From CAZNRY01 sp964575675 (lineage in GTDB: Bacteria; Eisenbacteria; RBG-16-71-46; CAIMUX01; VGJL01): a stretch of 23,081 nucleotides of DNA. The notes below the pieces were generated by a model. The model was not told the DNA's origin and did not search any database. It saw only the letters and a list, made by a program, of their open reading frames with translations. The position numbers were made by a program, and so were the translations under genes. The stretch spans positions 1 to 23,081 of the forward strand of contig CAZNRY010000045.1 of assembly GCA_964575675.1 (NCBI GenBank), read 5' to 3'. Positions 15,222-21,998 of this stretch are shown here, one piece after another (position 1 is the first letter of the stretch; every line of letters starts with the position of its first letter).

Positions 15222-16445
15222 TTGACGACGACGCGGAGGATCCGGCTCGGTCTGCTTTTCGGTGGACGATCGCCGGAGCACGAGATCTCGATCACGACGG
15301 CCGCATCGATCGCCAAGGAGGCAGACCCGGCGAGGATCGAGATCGTACCGATCTATATCTCCCGCGAGGGGCGCTGGCTGCAACTCGCCGGGAGTGGACC
15401 CCTTGCGGACCTGGCGGGAAAGCTCGTCGATGAACGGCAGATCGACCCGCTTCCGCGGCGCGAGGTCCTCCTGAGCGGCGCGGCGGGCGGGAGTCTCGTG
15501 CCGGTTCGTGGATCAGAAGCCGGAGCGAGTCCCGACATCACGATCGGGAAAGAGGCACTCGCGAAGGCGGACTTGCAAGAATCGTCCCCCGCCCCGATCG
15601 ACGTCCTCTTTCCGGCCCTCCACGGGCAGGGAGGTGAGGATGGGAGCGTCCAGGGGCTCGCGCGCCTCGCCGGCCTGCCGTGCGTCGGGGCGGGAATCCT
15701 GGGTAGCGCCCTCGGCATGGACAAGGTCTCGATGAAGCGAATCGCGGCCTGCATCGGGATTCCGATTCCGCAGTATGTCGCCTTCACGCGAGAGGACTGG
15801 CAGAAGAACCCGAGCTGGGTGCGCGCGGAAATCGAAGAGCACCTGAACCTGCCGGTCTTCGTGAAGCCCTCCGGCGCGGGTTCATCCGTCGGGATCACGA
15901 AGCTCCACGACCTGACGAAGCTCGATGCCGCGGTCCGGGACGCGGCCCGCTATGACTACCGGATTCTCGTCGAGGATGGGATCGACGCGCGCGAGCTCGA
16001 GGTCGCCCTCCTCGGCAACGCCGACCCGCAGGCGTCGGTCGTGGGAGAAGTCGTCCCTGGCGGGGAGTTTTATGACTACCACGCGAAGTACATCGACGAC
16101 CAAAGCCGGGCCGTGATCCCGGCGGAGATCCCGAGAGAGACTTCCGAAACCGTCCGCGTGATGGCTGTCCGGATCTTCCGCGCGCTCGATCTCGCAGGGA
16201 TGGCGCGCGCCGACTTCCTGCTCGACCGCCGCACCGGAAACGTCTACTTCAACGAGGTCAACACGATCCCCGGATTCACCCCGATCAGCATGTACCCGAT
16301 GCTATGGGAAGCGAGCGGGATCGGCTACAGGGACCTGATCACGCGCCTGGTCGAGCTTGCGATCGAGCGGCACCACTCGACACATGTGGAGACGATCGCT
16401 CCGAGGGTCGATCGTGGAGATCCGTCCGGAAAGACGGGCTCCTGA
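15222..16445 (+). CDS. ddl: D-alanine--D-alanine ligase
   Basis: A 407-residue ATP-grasp enzyme that joins two D-alanines for peptidoglycan precursors. The TTG at 15222 is chosen because AGGAGG (15208-15213) sits 8 nt upstream and the next residues are the family start RLGLLFGGRSPEHEISI; the open frame further upstream is Gly/Arg-rich and has no family features. Visible motifs: VLFPALHGQGGEDGSVQG, the ATP-binding KPSGAGSSVGI (Lys215), and the Mg-binding FNEVNTIPGFTP (Glu345, Asn347). The length and the long N-terminal loop (residues about 50-115) match DdlA-type rather than the short DdlB-type enzymes; the last 25 residues are an unconserved tail. Cytoplasmic. It points to an organism with a peptidoglycan wall. 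Confidence 0.93.
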   Translation: MTTTRRIRLGLLFGGRSPEHEISITTAASIAKEADPARIEIVPIYISREGRWLQLAGSGPLADLAGKLVDERQIDPLPRREVLLSGAAGGSLVPVRGSEAGASPDITIGKEALAKADLQESSPAPIDVLFPALHGQGGEDGSVQGLARLAGLPCVGAGILGSALGMDKVSMKRIAACIGIPIPQYVAFTREDWQKNPSWVRAEIEEHLNLPVFVKPSGAGSSVGITKLHDLTKLDAAVRDAARYDYRILVEDGIDARELEVALLGNADPQASVVGEVVPGGEFYDYHAKYIDDQSRAVIPAEIPRETSETVRVMAVRIFRALDLAGMARADFLLDRRTGNVYFNEVNTIPGFTPISMYPMLWEASGIGYRDLITRLVELAIERHHSTHVETIAPRVDRGDPSGKTGS

Positions 16446-16459
16446 GCGCGAGTTCCGCG

Positions 16460-16475
16460 GAGCCCCCCTGGGCTC
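16460..16475. terminator. Hairpin between the convergent ddl and zinc-ribbon genes
   Basis: GAGCCC (16460-16465) and GGGCTC (16470-16475) form a 6-bp stem with a 4-nt loop; CGCGAG and CTCGCG around it could extend the structure. There is no clear T tract on either strand. Confidence 0.35.
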
Positions 16476-16490
16476 GCGATCTCTCTCCCG

Positions 16491-17450
16491 CTATTGCGAT
16501 GGAGCGTCGAACCACTCTCTCCACATCGGGGGGACAGCCGGCTTGATGTCCACCGTCGCCGCCCCTCGATTGAAAGTGTAATGCAGGACCATCGTCGCGG
16601 GGATGCCCATACCCATCTCGCCGCCCGAGACCATCACGGTGCGATAAGCGGCGAGCAGCGCGGCTCGATCGACTTCCGCGTTTCCGCTTCCCTTGAGGCG
16701 ATTGATCTTGAGGATGCGGCCGTTCTCCGCCATCCGCGCCTCGAGAATCGTGTCGAGCGAGTCGTTCATCGCCGAGGCGGGGACCGTCGGCGTGGAGGAG
16801 CGGATCACTTGCGGCTGGGTCCGGGGGAGGCGGGGGTGTTTGCCCGCCTCGACTTCCTTGATGAATCGAACCCTCGCGGAATCGAGCGCCGCCCGGCTGC
16901 GGGCGACGACGTGAAGGGAAGACATCTCCTCCGTGCGCGTGTTGACCTCGATCGTGCGCGGCTTCATGAAGTCCCCGACGCTATCGGCGACGGCTGCCGT
17001 GAACAACGGAGGCTTCTCGCAATCCGGGCCTTTCGAGTACGGGGTCAGGTATTCGACGTGGGAAGTGAGACGGGCGATCCGCTGGCGAGGGATGTAGTAA
17101 TCGATCGCGCTCCAAGGGACCCATAGAGAGTCCGAATGCTCGAAGACGACGAGTCCATCGTTGCGGAAGATCCCGCACTCCGGGAGGAGATACCAGACCA
17201 CCGACGCCGGGCGGCTTCCGATGGCGATGTACCCCCTGCGCCAGCGCAGGTCGTCCTGGGAGAAGGTGAGGTCGCACTTCGGGCATGTGAGATCGGTCGC
17301 CCCGGCGGGACGGTCGATGACCTGGACCTGACAGACGGGGCAGAGCCATCTCTCGGTCGCGGATTGCACGTCGCCGTGCCAGGCGGCGGACAGGAGCAGC
17401 AACAACAGGCCCAGAGCCAACAAGTTGGCGAATGATCGACGCAGTCTCAC
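16491..17450 (-). CDS. Exported zinc-ribbon protein with TonB-C-like C-terminal domain
   Basis: A 319-residue protein. The GTG at 17450 is chosen: GGGGAG lies 4 nt upstream and it opens into a signal peptide or anchor (RRSFANLLALGLLLLLLSAA). Longer in-frame readings pass through repeat copy B and are not credible. After the export signal there is a four-cysteine zinc ribbon, CPVC at 37-40 and CPKC at 56-59. A middle beta region (WVPWSAIDYYIPRQRI) is unassigned. The last 80 residues (ILEARMAENGRILKINRLKG, SGNAEVDRAALLAAYRTV, ATMVLHYTFN) follow the pattern of TonB C-terminal domains: residue change, AxxxA helix and a final beta strand. No proline-rich periplasmic spacer is seen, so this is not a classical TonB. 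Function unknown; probably periplasmic. Confidence 0.65.
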   Translation of the reverse strand: MRLRRSFANLLALGLLLLLLSAAWHGDVQSATERWLCPVCQVQVIDRPAGATDLTCPKCDLTFSQDDLRWRRGYIAIGSRPASVVWYLLPECGIFRNDGLVVFEHSDSLWVPWSAIDYYIPRQRIARLTSHVEYLTPYSKGPDCEKPPLFTAAVADSVGDFMKPRTIEVNTRTEEMSSLHVVARSRAALDSARVRFIKEVEAGKHPRLPRTQPQVIRSSTPTVPASAMNDSLDTILEARMAENGRILKINRLKGSGNAEVDRAALLAAYRTVMVSGGEMGMGIPATMVLHYTFNRGAATVDIKPAVPPMWREWFDAPSQ

Positions 17451-17615
17451 GACGCTCCCCTTTCTCGAGTTCGGATTGGCCTCTGCCTGCAACACCGATG
17501 CTCTGGCCGCGTTCCCAACGGTCGAGCGCGCAGGGTGTCGCGCAATCGGGTCCCGAGGCGCGGTCCCCTGATCATAGACGCTGTTTCGCGACGAACGGTG
17601 CTGAGAAACGCGGGC

Positions 17616-17738
17616 TAGACCAGTTTGAGCGGACTTGAGAAGCTCGCCTCGCGCATCCACTCGGCTAGGGCTTTCTCCCCGGGGCGCCGGACCTCGCGGC
17701 GCGCGGGCTCGCTTCTCAACCGAAGTCAAGCTGGGCTA
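17616..17738 (-). repeat. 123-bp imperfect palindromic repeat, copy B (inverted relative to copy A)
   Basis: Same unit as 4531-4653, in opposite orientation, with identical length and eight substitutions. Both ends read CTAG followed by nCCAG (CTAGACCAG at the left; CTAGCCCAG on the complementary strand at the right). The inner arms TTGAGAAGC pair perfectly here (9/9), while the outer arms carry two mismatches, so pairing is partly kept and partly lost between copies. The unit lies between the S9 peptidase stop and the zinc-ribbon gene, and its terminal CTA (17736-17738) is the S9 stop codon on the minus strand. Confidence 0.9.
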
Positions 17739-19787
17739 GCGGCGCGCCCGGGTCGTTCTTCTCCCGGCAGCGCGCCGCCTCTTCGCCGTGAGCCAACGAT
17801 CGAACCAACCGGCGATCCGCTCGATTCGTTCAATCCTCCGATCCGGACGCCCCGCGCGGCTCATGCCGTGCGATTCGTCCGGATATCTGTGGAATTCGGT
17901 CGGGACCTTGCGGAGCTTCAGCGCGGCGAAGAGCTGCTCCGCCTGTTCGACCGAGCAACGCTGGTCGTTCTCCTGATGCTCGATCAGGGTCGGCGTCCTG
18001 ACCGCGTCGACATAGGTGATCGGCGACATCTTGAGGTAGTGGCCCGGATCGCGCCACGCGAGCTTCCCACCGAAGGCGCGATACCAGGCGTATCCGAAGT
18101 CGCTCGTACCCCAGAAACTCGCGAGGTTCACAACGGCGCGCTGCGTCACCGCCGCCGCGAATCGATTCGTGTGCCCGATGATCCATGCCGTCATGTAGCC
18201 GCCGTAGCTGCCGCCGGCGACGCCAAGTCTCTTGCGGTCGATGGATGGGAACCGCTCGAGAGACTCGTCGACGAACGACATGAGATCCGTGTAGTCGATC
18301 GTGCCCCACGCGTTGTAGATTGCGGCATAGTGCTTCTCGGAGTACCCGGTGCCTCCCCGCGGGTTCGAAAAGATGACCGTGTATCCGCGCGCGACCAGAA
18401 CCTGGAACTCGTGGAAATAGACGCGTCCATACTGCGTGCCCGGCCCGCCGTGAATGTACAGGATCGCTGGAGTCTTCCGTCCGGCGCGCGCGCGCGCGGG
18501 CAGAACCCACCCCTGCAGGCGGTGGCGGCCCTTGCCATGGAACCAGAACTCCTCGGGGAGGACGACCGTCTTCTTCTTCAGCCACTCGTTGAACGTCGTG
18601 AGGTGGCGGGCGACCTGTGTTTCACGCGCCGACAGGAAGTAGACCTCGCCCGGGGTATGCGGATCGGAGAGTGTCGCGTAGATCGAGCCGGACTCGAAAC
18701 TGATGTCGTAATGGAGGACCGCACCGCGCCGGTTGACGACCGGCCTCGGTTTGCGCTCGCGGATGTGGGTTCCCCAGATCTCCGTGTTTCCCTCGTTGCT
18801 GATCACGAAGTGGACCCATTGGCTGTCCGGGGACCAAATCGGCGGCTGCGTCGACCCCGTGCCGAAGGTGTCGTTGATCGTTGTGTTCGTCGCGGTCCGG
18901 TCCAAGCTCGGCGCGAGGTCGACGGGCTTGCCTCCGGTCGAGCGGACGAGCCAGAGCTTCGTGTGCTTCGTTCCCCATGGCGCGTTCGCATCCTCTTGAC
19001 CGAGAAACGCGATCCACTGCCCGTCGGGGCTGATCGAAAAGGCGGAAGATGGACCGTCAAACGTACGGATCTTCTCGATCGCCCCTCCGCGCGCCGGGAT
19101 CCTCCAGATGTCCTCGCGTTCGAGGTCGACGTCCGGGTCGTCGGAGCGATTGCTGTTGAAGTAGATCCACTTTCCATCCGGCGAGAAGACAGGCTGCGAT
19201 TCGCCGTAGTGGGCTTCGTTGGTCAACTGCCTGGCATGGCCCGTCTCGACATCGACGAGCCAGAGATGCGGGCGCTCCTTGGGAATGAAGCCGGCGCCGT
19301 CGAGCTTGTAGAAGATCCGCTCGATCGTCCGGACTTTCGGCGAGTCCTGCCCGGGCATCCCCTTCTTCTTGTTCGCCTCCCTTTCCTTCGCATCGGCATC
19401 AACGGGCGTGAAAACCACCGCGAGGTTCTTGCCGTTCGGGGAGAAGGCGAGCTCCGAAACGGAACCCTGGAGTTTCGTCAGTTGCCGCGCTTCCCCGCCG
19501 TCGGTAGGGATGGTCCAGACCTCCGACTTCTCGGATCGGTTAGAGAGGAAGGCGAGCATCCGGCCGTTCGGCGAAAAGCGTGGCGATGAGTCTGATCGGT
19601 TCCCCTGGGTGAACTGCCGGGGTGTGCCGCTGCCGGTCGGAACCATCCAGATGTTGCTGATCCGCAGCAGGGTTTCCTTGTCTGAACGCGCGACCACTAC
19701 GGCGAGCCGCGTCCCGCAGGGCGAGATGCGGCACTCCCCGGGCTGCTGGATTCTATAGAGATCTTCGGGCGTGATCCGGCGTGACAT
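17736..19787 (-). CDS. S9 family peptidase (acylaminoacyl-/dipeptidyl-peptidase type)
   Basis: A 683-residue prolyl-oligopeptidase-family serine peptidase. ATG 19787 is preferred (AGGGAG 6 nt upstream); ATG 19793 would leave no spacing. The N-terminal 400 residues form a beta-propeller with WD40/TolB-like blades (SPRFSPNGRMLAFLSNR, QPVFSPDGKWIYFNSNR, FSISPDGQWIAFLG). The C-terminal alpha/beta-hydrolase domain has the oxyanion YIHGGPGTQYG and the triad Ser527 (GGSYGGYM), Asp608 (QENDQRC) and His640 (ESHGMSRAG). No signal peptide is evident, so it probably removes acyl-amino acids or dipeptides from short peptides in the cytoplasm. The Arg-rich end (AKRRRAAGRRTTRARR) precedes a TAG that belongs to repeat copy B. 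Confidence 0.92.
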   Translation of the reverse strand: MSRRITPEDLYRIQQPGECRISPCGTRLAVVVARSDKETLLRISNIWMVPTGSGTPRQFTQGNRSDSSPRFSPNGRMLAFLSNRSEKSEVWTIPTDGGEARQLTKLQGSVSELAFSPNGKNLAVVFTPVDADAKEREANKKKGMPGQDSPKVRTIERIFYKLDGAGFIPKERPHLWLVDVETGHARQLTNEAHYGESQPVFSPDGKWIYFNSNRSDDPDVDLEREDIWRIPARGGAIEKIRTFDGPSSAFSISPDGQWIAFLGQEDANAPWGTKHTKLWLVRSTGGKPVDLAPSLDRTATNTTINDTFGTGSTQPPIWSPDSQWVHFVISNEGNTEIWGTHIRERKPRPVVNRRGAVLHYDISFESGSIYATLSDPHTPGEVYFLSARETQVARHLTTFNEWLKKKTVVLPEEFWFHGKGRHRLQGWVLPARARAGRKTPAILYIHGGPGTQYGRVYFHEFQVLVARGYTVIFSNPRGGTGYSEKHYAAIYNAWGTIDYTDLMSFVDESLERFPSIDRKRLGVAGGSYGGYMTAWIIGHTNRFAAAVTQRAVVNLASFWGTSDFGYAWYRAFGGKLAWRDPGHYLKMSPITYVDAVRTPTLIEHQENDQRCSVEQAEQLFAALKLRKVPTEFHRYPDESHGMSRAGRPDRRIERIERIAGWFDRWLTAKRRRAAGRRTTRARR

Positions 19788-19988
19788 CTTCATCTCCCTT
19801 CTCGAACGGCCGCGGCCGCTCGCGGTCCCGCGCGAACGGCTCCGCCCACGCAGCAACAGAAGGGGATTCTACGCGGCCGTGATCGCCCCCGCCAAGATCT
19901 CTTCCCTGCCGCGGCGGGACGCGCAATAATCCCGCGAACCGAATCGCGCGGGAATGTCGGCGCGGCGATTCGAGAAGAGGTGGAAGGG

Positions 19989-21275
19989 TTGAGCGACGGA
20001 TTTCATGCGAAAGACGGGCCCGCTCCTTCGGACATGAGTCTGACGGGGCTGCGGGCTCTGGTGCTGGGGGGAACGGGCCTGATCGGCTCCCACGTTGTCC
20101 GATCGCTCGTGGCCAGAGGTTGCTACGTCCGGGTCGTGAGCCGGGCGGGAGGGGCTACCGCGGCGCCCGCGCTACGCGGTGTTCCTGTCGAAATGGTGCG
20201 GGGCGATATCTCTGACCCGGATTCGATCCGCGGCGCGCTGAGCGGAATCGATCTCATCTTCCACGCCGCGGCGCCCTATCCCACTCGGCATTTCGGCATG
20301 GGCGCCGCGGTTCGGAGCGCGGCGGTCGAGATGGAGGCGCTCCTTCGGGTCTTCAGGGAGGCAGTCGCGCCCGAGCTCCTGACCTACCGGCCGCTCCATG
20401 CCGACCAAGCGGCGCTCGAGCAGGCCGAGATGGCGGCCCACGTCGCGCGCGTTCAGCCCGAGCGCCTCGACGAGATGCGCAGGATCGTGCGAGACCCTCA
20501 TCTTCTCGCGCTTGCCGCCGAAGGGAAACTGAACGCATCGCAACACCCATCGCTCGAAGAGTGCCGAAGCATTCCAGGGGTCAAGCGGATCGTTTACACG
20601 AGCAGCGTGACGACCATCGGCCGTCCGCGGGGGAGCGAGCCCGGGCAGCCCCGCGGCGTGCTCTCGCATGAATCGGATCGCTACGATCCGGCGCCTCATC
20701 CGTCCCCGTACTTCACGTGCAAGCACCTGATGGAGGCAGCGGTGGCGCGGGCTGCGAACGAGGGTCTTCCGGCTGTCATCGTGAACCCCACCCTGGTGGT
20801 CGACGCCGGAGATTCGCACCTGACCACGGGGAAGCTCTTGCTCGAGGTCGCGCGGCGCAGGATGCCGTTCTACTTATTGGGGATGATCGACGCGATCGCC
20901 GGGAACGATGTCGGGGAAGGCCATGTGATGGCCGCGATCCGCGGGCGGACGGGGCACCGGTACATCCTCGGGCACGAGCGGATGAGCCTTGAGGCGTTCC
21001 TGGCCGTGGTCGCCGAAGAGGCGGGGGTTCAGCGCCCGCGCATTCCCTGTCCGTACCCGGTGGCCGCGGCGATCTCGCTCGCGACCGAATGGATCGCGTA
21101 TCTGCAAGGGCGGAGGTGGCCGCTCTTCCCGACGCACGGCCTCAAGATGCTCCGCTACTCTCCTGCGGTCGATTCGTCCCTCGCGGTGAGTGAGCTCGGC
21201 CTGCCCCGGACCCCCGTGAGGAATGCCGTACGGCGCGCCCTGGCTTGGTATCGGGAGGAAGGGTTGTTGCAGTAA
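19989..21275 (+). CDS. NAD-dependent epimerase/dehydratase (extended SDR) with a large insert
   Basis: A 428-residue extended SDR. The start is uncertain: TTG 19989 has GAGG 8 nt upstream, while ATG 20034 (MSLTGLRALVLGGTG) gives the usual family N-terminus but has no ribosome site. The cofactor loop GGTGLIGSH is at residues 27-35, the acidic-step VRGDISDPDSI follows, and the catalytic YxxxK is Tyr241-Lys245 (YFTCK), with Ser in VYTSSVTTIG. The general pattern is that of hopanoid-associated sugar epimerases and dihydroflavonol-reductase-like SDRs. Between FREAV and GVKRIVYTSSV about 70 residues are inserted, mostly helical and charged (LEQAEMAAHVARVQPERLDE), which the usual family lacks. Substrate unknown. 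Divergent from the S9 gene. Confidence 0.8.
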   Translation: MSDGFHAKDGPAPSDMSLTGLRALVLGGTGLIGSHVVRSLVARGCYVRVVSRAGGATAAPALRGVPVEMVRGDISDPDSIRGALSGIDLIFHAAAPYPTRHFGMGAAVRSAAVEMEALLRVFREAVAPELLTYRPLHADQAALEQAEMAAHVARVQPERLDEMRRIVRDPHLLALAAEGKLNASQHPSLEECRSIPGVKRIVYTSSVTTIGRPRGSEPGQPRGVLSHESDRYDPAPHPSPYFTCKHLMEAAVARAANEGLPAVIVNPTLVVDAGDSHLTTGKLLLEVARRRMPFYLLGMIDAIAGNDVGEGHVMAAIRGRTGHRYILGHERMSLEAFLAVVAEEAGVQRPRIPCPYPVAAAISLATEWIAYLQGRRWPLFPTHGLKMLRYSPAVDSSLAVSELGLPRTPVRNAVRRALAWYREEGLLQ

Positions 21276-21282
21276 AACAAAA

Positions 21283-21312
21283 GGGGCGGGGGGACCGAAG
21301 TCCCCCCGCCCG
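21283..21312. terminator. Bidirectional terminator with a UUCG tetraloop (minus strand)
   Basis: GGGCGGGGGGAC (21284-21295) and GTCCCCCCGCCC (21300-21311) form a perfect 12-bp stem. On the minus strand the loop is C(UUCG)G and the stem is followed by CTTTTGTTTTA, a classic intrinsic terminator for the RRM gene. It begins 8 bp after the SDR stop, so it may also end that transcript. Confidence 0.85.
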
Positions 21313-21331
21313 TTCATCTCACCGTTGATTC

Positions 21332-21661
21332 TTAGTAGCGATCGCGCCGGCCGCCGCCGCCGCCGTAGCCGCCGCCGCGATGGCCGCCGCCGCCGCCACC
21401 ACCACCGCCACCGCCCTCGGCCCGGGGACGAGCCTCGTTGACGGTCAGGGCGCGGCCGTTGATCTCGCGGCCGTTCAGGGCCTGCATCGCGGCGCGCCCC
21501 TCGGTGTCATTCGCGAACTCGACGAAGCCGAAGCCCTTGGACCGGCCCGTATCGCGATCCATGATGACGATCACCGACTCCGGGGTGCCGTAGGGAGCGA
21601 AGAGGTCACGCAAGTCGTCCTCATTCACGTTGTAAGGAAGGTTACCCACATACAGTTTCAT
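21332..21661 (-). CDS. Glycine-rich RRM RNA-binding protein
   Basis: A 109-residue protein. One RNA-recognition motif covers residues 1-80: RNP2 is KLYVGNLPY and RNP1 is KGFGFVEF, with the aromatic positions needed to stack on RNA intact. The tail (about 83-109) is almost all Gly with Arg, Tyr and His (RGG-like), as in the cyanobacterial Rbp and plant glycine-rich RNA-binding proteins, some of them cold-induced. It probably binds single-stranded RNA as a chaperone. ATG 21661 has GGAGG 9 nt upstream. The leader is long and holds two hairpins, and a strong terminator lies 20 nt after the stop, so it is likely transcribed on its own. Confidence 0.93.
   Translation of the reverse strand: MKLYVGNLPYNVNEDDLRDLFAPYGTPESVIVIMDRDTGRSKGFGFVEFANDTEGRAAMQALNGREINGRALTVNEARPRAEGGGGGGGGGGGHRGGGYGGGGGRRDRY
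21346..21417 (-). repeat. Low-complexity GGC-rich repeat coding the glycine tail of the RRM protein
   Basis: Nearly pure GGC/GGT codons (read as gcc/acc on the plus strand) encode consecutive glycines. Such tracts change length easily by slippage, so the tail length may differ between close relatives or be affected by assembly. Confidence 0.7.
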
Positions 21662-21998
21662 CCAGCCAATCCTCCGCGTCGGAACAAGTCCGACCTAACT
21701 CTGACCCTGACCTTGCGTGAACCTCCTAGACGGAAAAGATCACGCCTTCCCGTTCTCCCTCGTTCGGCATCAGCAGTACTGGTCTGGCGATAAGCGAGCG
21801 AACCGAGAACACTGGGGGAGGATAGCATGAACCGGGCCCGGGCGGACCATAAGGAGTTTGGCCAAGGGATTCCCTGACCGGCGGATGGGTCCGGCGGGTC
21901 CCGGGACGGCATCGGGGGGATCTCGTGAAGGGTGGATCTCAATGGGAAATCGCACGATCTGCCGTTCGGCTTTGCGGACGCCCGCACCGACCCCGAGG
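21662..21998 (-). promoter_or_regulatory. 337-bp intergenic region: leader and possible promoter of the RRM gene
   Basis: No gene is supported here. On the minus strand an extended -10-like TGCTATCCT lies at 21827-21819, which would give a leader of about 150 nt. The leader holds a 9-bp hairpin with two G-U pairs (21730-21753: ACGGGAAGG, loop CGTGAT, CTTTTCCGT) and a 5-bp hairpin GTCGG/CCGAC (21678-21694) ending 2 nt before the GGAGG ribosome site. The GlgX-proximal part (21840-21998) is GC-rich without a clear terminator. Confidence 0.35.

Noticed and set aside
17625..19589. 654-residue plus-strand reading frame opposite the S9 peptidase gene
   Set aside because: It mirrors the real gene, is full of Arg/Asp/Val/Leu typical of antisense frames in GC-rich DNA, and has no recognisable domain.
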